DNA of 30,833 nt from Cylindrodendrum hubeiense (GCA_014621425.1 JAANBB010000458.1:1-30833); one strand, 5' to 3'. Shown: positions 11,251-22,249, numbered from the stretch's first letter. The notes: generated by a model from the letters alone, not told the origin. Translations and numbers: made by a program.

Positions 11251-11968
11251 ACAGCTTAGAGCTTCGACGAACCCGAGGCTGCCGAGCGTTCCATCGAGTG
11301 AGACTGGGGGCGGGCGGGAATCCTGGCAGCCTTGTGCGAGTGAGATGCTTCATAAGCCAGACCCTCGACCGTTTCTCAATGCCCTTTTTGTTGGGTTTAT
11401 CTTCATGCGCTCAGCTCTCCTTTCATCTCATCTCGATATTCTGGACCCTGTCTCAGCCCTGTCAAGCCGTCCCGCGCCCTCCCCTCGGCTGTCAACACCG
11501 CGCCCACCAGCCTTTGTTTTGAGTTCCATTGTTTCCAGAAGTGAGCACAGACGGGTTTTTAAGTGGCTCACTGGGTCTTTGGCTTGCCCCTCCGCCATCC
11601 CGCCGCCACCGACGCCTGTAACCGTCGCCTTCGCGCTGTCGCTGACGCTGTTTTTGCCCGTGTTGGGGCCGTTGTCACCCCTCTGTCCGCTACCGACCGC
11701 TACCGTCCGCTACCATCCGCTGCAGTGACGTAAAACCCCGGCCCAATCCTCGACCGGATCCTCCCCAGTCGAGTCGTCGTCCGATCCATCCATCCCCAAT
11801 CCCGGCCAACCACCGACATTTCAGAGGATCCGCGCCATTGTGGTCTAGCGTCCAACTTGGCACAGCCCAGCTCCTTGCGCTCATCTCGTTCGGCTCCTCC
11901 TCCTCTTTTTCTCCATCACCTCATCACACCGGACTCCCATTGTTACTCTTGGAGTATCACTGTCCATC
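11251..11968 (+). promoter_or_regulatory. Pyrimidine-rich upstream/leader region of syntaxin gene
   Basis: No gene recognised. The stretch from about 11380 is rich in C and T on the plus strand (for example CTCCTCCTCCTCTTTTTCTCC near 11898-11918), as is usual near fungal transcription starts. It holds a 10-nt repeat block (11686-11725). The start context is CCATCATGTC. The transcription start cannot be placed. Confidence 0.5.
11686..11725. repeat. 10-nt tandem repeat, 4 units
   Basis: TCCGCTACCG, ACCGCTACCG, TCCGCTACCA and TCCGCTGCAG follow one another directly at 11686, 11696, 11706 and 11716. The block lies about 245-285 bp before the syntaxin start codon. No known function. Confidence 0.75.
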
Positions 11969-13058
11969 ATGTCGCAAGGCCAGTACAATCAGAACCCGTA
12001 CCAGGAGGGTCCTCCTCAGGAGGCCGGATACGGCGGCTACGGCCAGGTAAGCATCTCGCTCAAATGCGCTTCCTCGCACGCAAGCACGCAAGTCAACAAG
12101 GCACGGTTATTAACATACCACCCAGGCCAACCCGTACGCCCAGGACCAGCAGGGCCAGAACCAATACGAGTTGCAAGACTACCAGCAGCAGCAGCCCCCG
12201 TCTTCCGCCGCCCTCTCACAGAATGACTTCCTCAACCGCGTCCAGAGCCTGCGCAACGACATCAAGGCCCTCACTACTGACATCGACTACATCGGCCAGC
12301 TACACCAGCGCACCCTGAGCAGCACCGACGGTGCCGCCAACGAGCAGCTCGAGCAGTATGTCGCGCAGACCCAGATCCGCAACACCGCCATCAAGGACGG
12401 CATTAAGGGCCTCGAGCGCGATCTCGCCAAGACCACCGACTCTGCTCGCAACACAAAGAGCACCCAGCTCCAGTCGCTCAAGACCTTCTTCAAGTCCGAG
12501 CTCGACAAGTACCAGAGCATCGAGCGCGACTACAGGCAGCGCTACCGCGACCAGATTGCCCGCCAGTACCGCATCGTGAACCCGGATGCTACGGAAGAAC
12601 AGGTCCAGGAGGCGGCCGAGGCCGATTGGGGCAACGAGGGTGTTTTCCAGACCGCTGTAAGTTTGTCAGACCCCGACATTATGCAGGAAACAGCGCTGAC
12701 GTGAACTTTCAACCAGCTCCGGACGAACCGCACCGGCCACGCTAGCTCTGTGCTGGGCAATGTGCGCGCCCGTCACAGCGAGTTGCAGCGCATTGAGCAG
12801 ACTATTTCTGAGCTCGCTCTCCTCTACCAGGAGCTCGCCAGTGTTGTCGAGCAGCAAGAGCCTGTCATCCAGGCCGCAGAGACCAATGCCATCAACACCG
12901 TCGAGAACATCGAAAAGGGTAATGAGCAGGTCAAGGTCGCCAATGACCACGCCCGCCGCCGCCGCAAGCTCAAGTGGTGGTGTGCCCTCGTCGTCTTCCT
13001 CATCATCCTCGCCATCGCTCTCGGCGTTGGTCTTGGTGTCGCCCTGACCAAGAAATAG
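11969..13058 (+). CDS. Plasma-membrane syntaxin (SSO1-type Qa t-SNARE)
   Basis: Target SNARE for exocytosis that pairs with Sec9/SNAP-25 and a synaptobrevin on secretory vesicles. Three exons: 11969-12046, 12126-12656 and 12717-13058. The introns are 79 nt (GTAAGC...CCAG) and 60 nt (GTAAGT...CCAG), both in phase 0. The product is 316 aa. A Gln/Gly/Tyr-rich disordered N-terminus (about 1-55) precedes the Habc helices (about 60-175) and the SNARE motif (about 220-280; RHSELQRIEQTISELALLYQ), with the zero-layer Gln within VEQQEPV. A basic RRRRKLKWW stretch leads into the single C-terminal anchor (VVFLIILAIALGVGLGVAL) and a KK end. The tail anchor and linker fit Sso1/Sso2 and the SynA/Syn1 proteins of moulds. 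Filamentous fungi often have two such syntaxins and I cannot tell which one this is. Confidence 0.94.
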
Positions 13059-13898
13059 GAGGCTTAACCGCCGCCGCCGTTGTCGTCGCCGTCATGATGT
13101 TGCAGTGCGTATCCGCTGTCTGATAGATTCTTGATGTTTCCGTCCTTTTTCTCGCCTTGGTTTGCGATATCAACAACCGGCGTATACGTCAAATTGCCGT
13201 ATACCCTCTTACTTAATTCTTTCATTTCCCCGAAGCGTCGGGACGCTGGGGAAGCACATTTTTGGAGGTGGGCAGATGTGAACAAAGAGTTCATGAAAAA
13301 TGGTTATGAAGGCTTTTGTTGGTACTGGTCGTTTTTGTTTCCCTGCATCCTTTTCGCTTCATCTGTAGGAATATTTGTTCTGCTTGGGTGACATGGGAAA
13401 CGCAGTGGGTTCTGGAGTTGTATCTATTGATGATCCAGAACGGTTTGGATGGCTTGGAGAGTAACTCCCACGAAGTAGGAAATAATATCCCCCCCCAGCC
13501 GGGGTTTCCATGAGCAGGGCCACCAGAGAGTTGATAGTAAATGTTTGAATAATGACCGTTCTGTCCATCCGATTCCACCATTTTTCCAACTGCTCGACTG
13601 AGCGTCATGTCGTGCTCACATATGTCGGGGTATGCTTGAAACAAGATGAGAGAAGTACTATTATATACACGTACAACAGGGTTCTCAATTGTGCATTACA
13701 AGTTCCCCGACTCCAAAGCATGGGGCCTCACTTCCTTGTGAGACAAGACCTTCGCCGGATGAGCTCGCAGGCGGGCAATAATTCGTAACCCATCCAAGAT
13801 CCGACCGACCGACACCTCTTCTTTCTCCAAATTCGTACACGTACACGCCCATCTTTGATCGTCAACTCTCACTCGCCGCCTTTATTTCGTACAAATAT
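13059..13898. other. Convergent 3' region of syntaxin and TOM70
   Basis: 840 bp between two convergent stop codons, with no gene recognised. It should contain both 3' UTRs and both poly(A) sites. A run of seven C (13490-13496) and T-rich stretches are visible. The short frames here overlap on both strands and lack domains. Confidence 0.55.
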
Positions 13899-15954
13899 CT
13901 AAGGGCCCATGCGCAGGCCCCCAGGGCCGCCAGCACCACCGGCCAGCTTGGCAGCCAGCTTGGGGTACTTCTCGGTGACCTGGACTTGTGTCCGCGTCGC
14001 CTCGGCGTAGGACAGGGCGTTGACGATCTCACCCTCAGTGCGGGCGAGCTCTGCGGCGCGCTCAAAGTACTTGAGGGCGGCGGGGACGTTGTTCTGCTGG
14101 AGGAGGAGCTGAGCCATGGTGGCAACGGCAATATCGCACTCGGGATCAACTGCAGGCAACGGTTAACAACTGGTGTATACGGGGGTTACCATCTTCTGGG
14201 GGACTTACTAATCAGAGCCTTCTGGCAGAGCTTCTCCGCCTCCTTGAAGTCCTGCTTCCACTGGAACAGGGCGAGGGCCTTGTTAATCAGGGGCAGAACG
14301 TTCATCGACATGGGCTTGGTCTGCTTCTCCATCTCCATGGCGGTATCGAACTTCTCAATGGCCTCGGAGAAGTTGCCCTGGTCGAGCAACAGCTCACCGT
14401 AGTAGTTGTAGACGTCAGGCACCTTGGGGAAGTTCTTGATGCATCGTCGGAAGGTGGCCATGGAGGAAGCGATGGAGCCCATCTTGTACTGTGTCACACC
14501 GAGCTGAATGTGAGAGAAGATGAAGTCCTTGTCCAGGTCAATAGACTTCTGGTAGTCCTTCTGAGCGTCGGCGAGGTCGCCCTTGATAAAGTGGGCCTGA
14601 GCACGGTGGTAGTAAACATCGGGGTCGTTGTTGTCCTGCTCCAGGGCCTTGGCGAACTCCTCCTCGGCCTTGTCGGGCTCACCGAGCTCGAGGCTGATGC
14701 TAGCACGCTTGATATAGCTCTGTGTCATGGATGGGTCCAGCTCAATGCTCTTGTCGAAGTCCTGGGTGGCTTCGGCGTGGTTACCCAGCAGGGTTCGGAA
14801 CGTACCCCTCATGTTATAAGCCAGGGCCTCGTACTCTTCCAAGTCACCGATCTGAATGGCCTGCTCGAAAGCCTGTCGTGCCTCCTCATAGCCATCACCT
14901 GTCTTCTTCTCCAGAGACTGGAGACCAAGCTGCATCTGTCCCTTTCCACTGTCGGAAGCCAGCTCAACCGAGTCCTCGAGACCCTCTGGTCGGTCCTTAG
15001 GTCGGAAGCTCTGGAGGTAGTTGCCAACGAAGATCGGACTAGGCAGCTTGGGTGGTCGGTTGGCCATCATCTCCTTGGCCTTCTGCTCGGCGAAAGTCTT
15101 GAGTAGTCGCTCGACGGCCTGGGCGGTTGACTCGCTCTTGAAGTTATCGATGATGCACGAGGCGGTGAAGTCGAGAAGAGCCTCGGAATACTTCTTCTGG
15201 TGCTCGTAGGCAGTTGCGCGGCGGTTGATGGCCTTGACGTATTCGGGGTCCATGTTAATGGCGGCGGTGGTGTCCTCGATAACCTCATCCCATTCGCTCA
15301 TGGCGCTGTGGCAGGCTGCTCGGTTGGAGTAGAAGACGGGGTCGGGCTTGCAGAGGATGGCCTTGGAATACAGCTCAATGGCACGGTTGTAGGCTTTGTC
15401 TCCATAGGCCTTGTTACCGGCCTGCTTCAGCTTCGCAGCATACTCTTCGCGCTGAGGCTGGGACAGGGTGGTGACGGTCTGCTCATCGATCTCCGGCAGC
15501 TCGGACTCGCTTTGGACCGAGGCGGTTTGGGGTTGCGAGGGGCCGGTAGCGGCAGCAGGCTTGGACTCGGCGGCCTTACGCTCAGCCTCTTTTCGCTTTC
15601 TCTTTTCCTTCTTGCTAAGCTTAGGAGTCGAGCTTGACTTGGACTGCAAAAGGCCGATGTGGATTAGTCGGAGCTCGCGGCAATAGGGTATGGTTCGATG
15701 CAGCAGCCCGACCCGCTGCAGCGGGCAGGAGGGGCAACAGCAAGCAAACATGGGATGAAAGGACATACGGAGTCATTGAGGTAGTAGACAACACCGGCGC
15801 CGGTGACAACAACGGCAACACCGGCAATGGTGTAGGCCACGGCCTTGTTTTCGGAGGTCCAGTTTGTTAGCCGGTCCCAGAGGCCAGATGACGAGTCGAC
15901 GGGGATGGCAGCAGTAGGCACGCCCGGAGGCATTGAAGGGGCGGGGGCCGACAT
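13899..15954 (-). CDS. TOM70: TOM70 mitochondrial import receptor
   Basis: Outer-membrane receptor that takes carrier-type and other preproteins from Hsp70/Hsp90 and hands them to the TOM pore. Three exons: 15954-15769, 15643-14209 and 14149-13899. The introns are 125 nt (GTATGT...GCAG) and 59 nt (GTAAGT...GCAG; it splits an Ile codon). The product is 623 aa, like Neurospora Tom70. A short N-terminus in the intermembrane space precedes one membrane anchor (about 38-59, [20 protein letters not shown]). A Lys/Glu-rich charged linker follows ([17 protein letters not shown]), then a clamp-type TPR block (about 115-240, [27 protein letters not shown]) that binds the chaperone EEVD tail. A long series of TPRs runs to the end (for example [35 protein letters not shown]). 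The tail is [13 protein letters not shown]. Confidence 0.95.
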
Positions 15955-17002
15955 GGCGAAGCCGATATATAATTAGGTGAGCCGGGGGAAGTGGAGGATC
16001 GGATCGAGGCCGTCGAAGCGGATTGTAGGAGTCGAGTCGGAGAGCCGATGATGTAGGGGCGCGGTAATGGCTGCGACGAGCTGGGCACGCGCAAAAAAAG
16101 CTGACGGCCTTCTTCGAAATTTGGCGCGCAGCTCGGTCGGATCCACTGCAAGTTTTTCCGATTGTGCCTGAGGCATTCGAGGGATACCAGTCTGCACCGC
16201 TAACGCCCACCGCTACGGAGTACGTAGAACCCGCTGGCCTGACGTGGAACATAAACAACACCCACCTAGGCTTAAGCGCCGGGGTACCTTTACCTTCGGC
16301 ATTTTGCGGTCTGCCGTCTGTGGGCCACTGAGGGTCATGGCATTGGCCTGCTGTATTGGGGCGCCGATAGGTCAAGCGGCCGCGGTTGCTTACTACGTGG
16401 TATATGGCCCTTGTCGCTAAGGGCTAGCGACATTTACCGGTCTGGCGATTCCGAGGTGGAATGATGCGACTTTGTTGCGGGGTTGCTTGAGCGTGCTGCC
16501 CATCTCCTTGCCAGCTTCAGAGCCGTGGCAATCGCACATCAATTCAGCGGGCTCCGTTCCTGCGACGTTACGAGTCAATTGCTCCGCCAGAGGAATATGC
16601 ACGGTGTCGTGTCAGGGAACCAAATCGGCCACAACGCCGGCATGTGCTATATGCAAGTCGCCCAACTTACATGAACCCAATGCTGAGATGAGAGCTCGCA
16701 CAGCATCATTGTACTGAGGCGCAATGAGGCTGCGAGTCTCAGTCAAACACTCGGCCATGGGGCTGGCCCCTAATAATCCAATTGTAGTGCCTCATCTTTC
16801 GAATACCACGTTGCTCATTGGCCAATCCTTCTGTTGGCTTCGTGGTGTGATTCTGTTGTTGTCGTTGTTCCCTGTCTTCAGGGATGACTAAGGCCGAAGC
16901 CGGGCGGCCCAACCCCGGAGAGCTTGCCGACCTCGGGTCCGCTCCCCTACTTGTCATCCCCCACATCTCTCAACCGTCGGCTCCGTTGCCAGGCCCGTGA
17001 AA
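15955..17002. promoter_or_regulatory. Divergent region between TOM70 and the ABZ2-like gene
   Basis: 1,048 bp with no gene recognised, bounded by two start codons, so it should contain both promoters. A TATATAAT run lies at 15965-15972, only about 10 bp before the TOM70 ATG, too close to serve as its TATA box unless a downstream start is used. Frames at 15773-16375 and 16472-16717 carry no domain. Confidence 0.5.
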
Positions 17003-17877
17003 ATGAACGACGAATTCTCTATATTCACCTCACTTAGATATGATCCTCGTCTACTGGAGGTCCCGGGCAAGGGTCTCATTGGCGGTGGCTGGAATGTCGA
17101 AAACGAGTCCCCGCTCTACATGCTCGACTTCCACCGCGACCGAATGCTGAGGGCCGCAGAGCATTGGAAATGGCAAGCTGCAATTAATGCATTGGCTGGC
17201 GACGATGGGCTCCGAAACTTAAATCGGTTACTTCAAGAAGAAGTCGGGTCATCCCAGACGGACCCTTTGAGGCTCAGAATTGTTATCTCCCGTGAAGGTG
17301 AGATCGAGATCGAGAAGGCTCACACGGCTGAACGGCCCCTAGAAAACTTAGTTCCCGAACGGCTCCCTCCTCCGGAATCATCTCCTTCCGAGAGCGTTCC
17401 AAGAAGAGAAGGCCAGTTTACTCTGCTTGTGGATCATGGTGTGACCCCGAGATCTGAGTACACTCATTACAAGACCACAAAGAGAGATATGTACGACTCT
17501 GCCCGAAAGCGAGCCAACATCTCTCCAACAGATGCAAAAGAACTTCTTGTTATCAACAAAGAGGACGGGTCAGTCATGGAAGGAACCATTGCAACTCCCT
17601 ACTTTTGGAGAGATGGTCAATGGGTTACGCCGCCCGTTGCCACCAACTTTAGCTGGGACGACGGAAGTGGTGGCCAGGACGGAACTTCTAGACGATGGGC
17701 ACTACTAAGGTAAGTTAGCTAATTTAAAATCATGTTCAAGGGCTAAATTAGATGGCAATCAGGGGCCTTGCTACGGAACAAGTTGTCGGAGCTGACTCCC
17801 TCGTCGACGGGGAGGAGTGCTGGATTAGCAATGGCGTAAGGGGGTTTATATGGACGAAGATCAGTCTTAAGGTCTAA
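17003..17877 (+). CDS. Class IV aminotransferase-fold protein, probable 4-amino-4-deoxychorismate lyase
   Basis: Likely PLP enzyme that splits aminodeoxychorismate into p-aminobenzoate and pyruvate for folate synthesis. Two exons: 17003-17709 and 17763-17877, with a 53-nt intron (GTAAGT...TCAG) splitting an Arg codon. The product is 273 aa. ATG 17003 is chosen because MNDEFSIFTSLRYDP is the usual fungal start; the frame upstream opens only with GTG. Visible fold marks are the N-terminal lobe with YMLDFHRDRMLRAAEHW (about 45-60), the candidate PLP lysine in HYKTTKRDMYDSAR (about 157-170), and a cofactor-binding segment with MEGTIATPYFWRDGQWVTPP (about 198-217). Exon 2 encodes VDGEECWISNGVRGF, the conserved C-terminal strand (SN.vRG). 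The substrate is inferred from resemblance to fungal ABZ2 annotations; another class IV lyase or transaminase is possible. Confidence 0.88.
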
Positions 17878-18421
17878 CAACAGTAAAGTTGGGACATCAA
17901 ATATAAAAAATTAGCTTAGAAAGCGGCCTTCTAGATATTATGACACTACCAAGCAAAATGGCACTGGAAGATTGCCACTCCCCCGGATGAGGACTATTTA
18001 TAGGGTTTATGACCTTGCACAAAGGACAGGTGTATGATCAGATGTTGCATGCGTGTGACTGTGATTGATTAACATCCAAACTGATGCGAACCCCGCAGTC
18101 GGAGTTGGATTTATCCCCAGTGCCATACTCCCGGCGTGGCATGCAAGTTCCCGCGATCACAGGGCGACCCGATTGGAAGTTACGCTTCGCCCTCCCTCTG
18201 ACCAAGTGTTGCAGCATTTATCATCATGAAGTGGAATTCATCATTGAGAGCTCTCCCTCTGGTATTTCAGCAACTCTGGGCTCACACTCAGGAAGGAAAA
18301 CTGATGGATCATTGTGTTCAGTTTTATTCTAGTTGTGGCATCGACGCCAAGTTTAGGACTCACATCAAAATAAAGTAGGGAATACTCCATGCAAGACAAC
18401 TGCAAACACTGATTAGTATTT
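17878..18421. other. Gene-free stretch left of MITE copy 2
   Basis: Contains the 3' end of the ABZ2-like gene and AT-richer sequence with no recognised gene. A frame at 18084-18332 has no domain. Composition shifts toward A and T from about 17880 to 18960 compared with the coding sequence around it. Confidence 0.55.
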
Positions 18422-18735
18422 TGAGTATTGCTATTCGCACACAGATATAATTTTAGCACCTAAATCTTAGCTACATCTATGTATATGCACCCTAAACATA
18501 AACGCAACTTTTACCATTAGGGAATAAATGACTAAAATAAAATGTTGTATTAAGGAATAAATAACTAGAATAAAATGTATTATTAGGAAATAAATGACTA
18601 AAATAAATGTAATTAGGATAAATGAATGCTAATAATTGGCCTTCCTGGACTTCCTGCTCAAATGTCAAATCCGGTATTGCTGGTGATAATCTTTTGAAAT
18701 AGGTGTACACGGATGTATGCGAATAGCAACACTCA
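18422..18735. mobile_element. MITE-like inverted-repeat element, copy 2
   Basis: A 314-bp element with 22-bp terminal inverted repeats (18422-18443 and 18714-18735). The left end begins TGAGTATTGCTATTCGCA; the right end, reverse complemented, begins TGAGTGTTGCTATTCGCA. The arms match at 20 of 22 positions. Including one more paired base on each side, TATT flanks both ends (18417-18420, 18737-18740), a possible target-site duplication, though the AT-rich setting makes this weak. The body is AT-rich, has no coding frame, and contains a 33-bp tandem repeat. It is collinear and in the same orientation as the element at 613-898. No transposase is seen in the window, so it would be non-autonomous. 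Confidence 0.7.
18516..18625. repeat. 33-bp tandem repeat inside MITE copy 2
   Basis: Units begin with ATTAGG or ATTAAGG at 18516, 18549 and 18582, and a partial unit begins at 18612. The lengths are 33, 33, 30 and about 14 bp, with the core AATAAATGACTAAAATAAA. The related element at 613-898 carries only one diverged unit at this place, so the array expanded in this copy or shrank in the other. Confidence 0.8.
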
Positions 18736-19571
18736 ATATTTTATTTAATAATCGGCCAAGATCACATTCATTAGAGAAGGTTAGCAAAATAAATTGGGCG
18801 ATGAGCTACACGGATCTCGATTCTCAATGTGGGTCAAAGACTTGGCTGATGAAGCCGACCCTCTATTCTAGACACCAGCATGCCGCTATCGTGAATTTGC
18901 AGGAGAGCAACTGAGGTCAATTTCATTATCAAATGTCATTCTAAAGTAAGTAAGCTCAAGTTCAAGACGTTGGTGGCGACGCTTGGATTTATGAAAGCGG
19001 GGCTCGTGGTCAAGCGGGCGCCATTAACTGTCGTGTAATTACTACTCGCCCCTGTGCTTGCATCTATTCCCACCCACGCGCAACGGCTGGACTAGCCGCG
19101 AAATCTGGTGTCGAGCGTCGTCGTCCAAGATCAAAGTCGCACAGTGAACGTTGGCTGACAGCGAATTCGGAGGGCGTCCTATGCCGCATTAAATCCCGAG
19201 ACTCGCTAGAAAACAAGCGGTTGCTTGGGTGAGACAAGCCCCTCCTTTCCCAGCCGTCTTCACCTCCTACATTGTCATCTTCATTGTCGCCAGCGGAGCG
19301 CTCAAGACCCACCAGCGGCATCTGAGAACCTGCGGGTTTGGAAACCTGGCGAGACCGAATCAGAGCGACTGTTGGCACGTTTCCGGTGGTTCCTTTGAGG
19401 TGTCAAGTCGAACACCCTGCAACCCTGTTGTGCCTAGATTGGACGCGTTCCAGCGATTTTACTGGTGGTCGCCTTCGTTGTCACCTTCGAGGTCACTAGT
19501 TTCTCAGATCACCAAGACGGGGAATAAATCTGTCGTAAATCTTTCAGCCCCATCAGATACGCTCAGGAACC
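18736..19571. promoter_or_regulatory. Upstream region of the F-box gene
   Basis: 836 bp with no recognised gene between the MITE copy and the F-box start codon. Composition returns to GC-richer from about 18960. The right half should hold the promoter and leader of the F-box gene. A frame at 19229-19660 overlaps the first exon out of phase and is taken as noise. Confidence 0.5.
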
Positions 19572-21828
19572 ATGTCTTCGCAGAGTCCCAAGTCTGCCGA
19601 ATCTGCCATCGAGGAAGCTCGCCGGCACTATGCGGAAAAGCGTTTCAAGCCTGCGCTTGAGCAGTTTACCAGGGTAAGTCCCCTATCTCGCTCGCTCTCA
19701 CCATGTCGCAACGCGTCATTAACATAGACAAGGCTATGAAATTGTGTTCTTGTGCTCGAGGCATGAAGCGGGAACGATGCACATGCAAAAACTTTGAGAA
19801 GATCGCCCTGGAAGGCGGCTCCATCTTCAACGAGGCAATGTACACTTGCACGTGTTCAGTGGGCAAGACTTTCAACAAATGCGATAACCTCCTGCATATC
19901 CAGGCCTTGGACTACCGCGCCGCGACATTTGAGGCTCTTCAAGAGCTTGGTCGCGCCCAGAGGGACGCCGAGTGGATCCTAGAGCTGGCTCCTCGACTTC
20001 TCGAAGTATGTGGCACTCATATCAGAGGAATATCAACCATCTAACATGCCTAGGGATATCTCCGCCTCGGAAAAATTGCACGACTCCAGAAGAAGTACGA
20101 GTTTGCATGGAATGTATACAATGCTGGCATCGAAGTCGGCAAAACCCATGGGCTGGCCACGAACCCCAAGATGCAGGTCAGTCAGAATAGCCGTCGCTCT
20201 ACTCCGACTTATTAACCATGTCGCAGACCCTCTACACCTTGAGGCAACCTCTACACCGCCGATTTTCTCGCCGAGATCCCCTCAAAAATCCACAGGAGAT
20301 TGTTCAGCGCATTTTCCACTTCATTGACTTTTCAAGTCTGGTGTACGTTACCCAGCGCTGCACCTAAGCTCCCAAAACTGACCAACATCCACATCAGGCG
20401 GTGTCTCCATGTTTCCAAAGGCTGGAAACAATATCTCAGCGGTCGTGGAAATGAGCGCCTGTGGCGATCGCTAGAATTCAAGAAGCAATTCCCGCATCGA
20501 TTCGCTCCAAGCACTGCTAGCTTGAAAAAGCTGGTGTCGTATTCCGGTAAGGACGTCCGGGAACTGGTCATTGGCAGTGTGACGCGGTTCCGGCTCAACC
20601 AGCCAAAATTCCTCACCATATTACAAGGCTCGTGGAATCTGGAGCGCTTAACTCTGTGTGGTTTCACCGACGAGGAAATTGAGATTCCTCAGCGACCCGG
20701 CGTGCTCAGTAAGCTCACTCACGTCTATCTCGAGGAGTTTGCTTTCTCAAAGCCCAATATCCTTGGACCTCTGATGCGCAATTCTTCGGACAGCTTACAG
20801 TCTCTACATATTGCTGGCCTACCCCAGTTTGGTAGCAGAACGGACCTAGGGTTCCCTGATATGTCCCAGCTCAAATATCTCCGATTGGAAGAACATAGTA
20901 GACCCTACCCTCTTAGGCTGGAGATTGTAAGGAGACCCATTCCACAACTAGTACCGGATCTAACAATACGCAGTTTATTATCGCCGCCAAAACGCCGCGC
21001 TTGGAACAGCTTTGGATCAGCGATGTACAACTCGGCTCTGGCGGCCTCCAGGATGAGCAAACTGTGCAAACCGACGCGATCTGGAAAGACCTCAAGACCG
21101 TGATAATTAGCGGTACTACGGATTCCGACCCCGAGACTGCAGAGAACATTCAACGATTGACTTCGATACGACGAGGGGCCAACCTGCAGTACATAGACCT
21201 TGACTTTCGCTGGAAATATGACGAGCTTGGACCATTGGCGCTCAGAATACTGACCAACGGTCTTAACCAGCAGCCCACATCAGTCTCAACTGACGAATTC
21301 GACCAAAACAACCACTACGATGACCTCCGCTCGCTACGCCTAACCCGGGCCCTGATCACTCCGGACAAGCTCCAGCAAGTCCTCCAAGGCGCCATCCTAG
21401 CCGGCAAGCTCCACACGCTAGACCTTGTCTTCCCGCTGGAGCCCATGGGCGGCGCAGAGGGCGTGATGAGTGCCCGGCACCTCCGCGAGCACGATTGGCT
21501 GCGTGGCGCGGCCTCGATCCGCTGTCTCGGTGTCTTCGAGTTCCGGTTCCGCTCACATCCTAGGGACGACGACGAACTGTCGCTGCCGGCGTTTCTCGCC
21601 AGCTTTCCGAACCTTGAGACGCTCGAGATTAACTCGGACCACTACGAAGCCCCTGAGTTTTACACCGTAATCCGAGCCATCCTCAAGGTCACCAAGCTTC
21701 GCACCATCTACCAAACGATCGTGCAGGGTGTTGTGCTGGATAAACTCAGGGCATTGACGGCCAAGGCAGGGGTGGAGTTGGTTTCGGGGCAGCGGCAACG
21801 AGCATGGCCCATGCCTATAGAAGATTGA
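19572..21828 (+). CDS. TPR / F-box / leucine-rich-repeat protein (Pof3-like)
   Basis: Probable substrate receptor of an SCF (Skp1-cullin-F-box) ubiquitin ligase. Six exons: 19572-19673, 19733-20005, 20054-20176, 20227-20342, 20398-20926 and 20974-21828. The introns are 47-59 nt with GTAAGT, GTATGT, GTCAGT, GTACGT and GTAAGG donors. The product is 665 aa. The N-terminus is a TPR unit (about 1-160; ARRHYAEKRFKPALEQF, YRAATFEALQELGRAQRDAE, GYLRLGKIARLQKKYEFAW). It is interrupted by a Cys-rich insert (about 38-85). The F-box follows (about 183-220, NPQEIVQRIFHFIDFSSLV then CLHVSKGWKQYL), then irregular leucine-rich repeats to the end. This order matches fission yeast Pof3 (budding yeast Dia2), which act in genome stability. 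Orthology is inferred and the target is unknown. Exon 2 uses the second AG (ACAAG); the first AG would give a stop at once. Confidence 0.88.
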
Positions 21829-22249
21829 AACTATATTTCTGGGATCACTGTTTTTACGAAGCTGCATTGGAAAGCAGGTGTGGGCACTAGCTTGGTGAGC
21901 TGGTGTTGTGTTATAATGTTCACAATGATTGCAGGACTATGAATTGTGTTTTATATCCATGAGTGTGGTTGTATCAGCCTCTCAAGGCAAACCATGTGTA
22001 GGTATGCCCCTGGTTAGGTAGGTCTCATGTATCCTCAATAGACTGCAGCCAGACAGCTTTTCGCCGTGTATCTAGGGCAGGCCATTGTGATTCTATATCT
22101 ATCCGGAGATTGACACCGAAATCGTTACCGGTGTTGCTGAACCGGCCTGGTAGATCTACAGTTTGCCTCGAACATAGTGAGAGGTCAATCTATCATTAGA
22201 TGACAGGCTTGAGAGCATCAAATGGCGTATTTGACAACCAAATTGAAGC
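21829..22249. other. Convergent 3' region, F-box gene and GTPase gene
   Basis: 421 bp between convergent stop codons. No gene is recognised. It should hold the two 3' UTRs and poly(A) sites, and it is AT-richer than its flanks. Confidence 0.55.

Noticed and set aside
10594..11728. Overlapping long plus-strand frames as a protein-coding gene before the syntaxin
   Set aside because: No family match or consistent splice path. Low-complexity GC-rich sequence keeps several frames open at once; only the short frame at 11026 is kept as doubtful.
14510..15106. 198-aa Leu/Val-rich plus-strand frame opposite TOM70
   Set aside because: Its composition is what reverse-complemented Lys/Glu/Asp/Gln codons give. 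TOM70 on the other strand explains the open frame.
15962..15973. TATATAAT run as the TOM70 TATA box
   Set aside because: It lies about 10 bp from the start codon, too near to direct a transcript containing that ATG.
19229..19660. 143-aa frame overlapping the first F-box exon
   Set aside because: Out of phase with the conserved TPR start, no domain, and it depends on noncoding upstream sequence.
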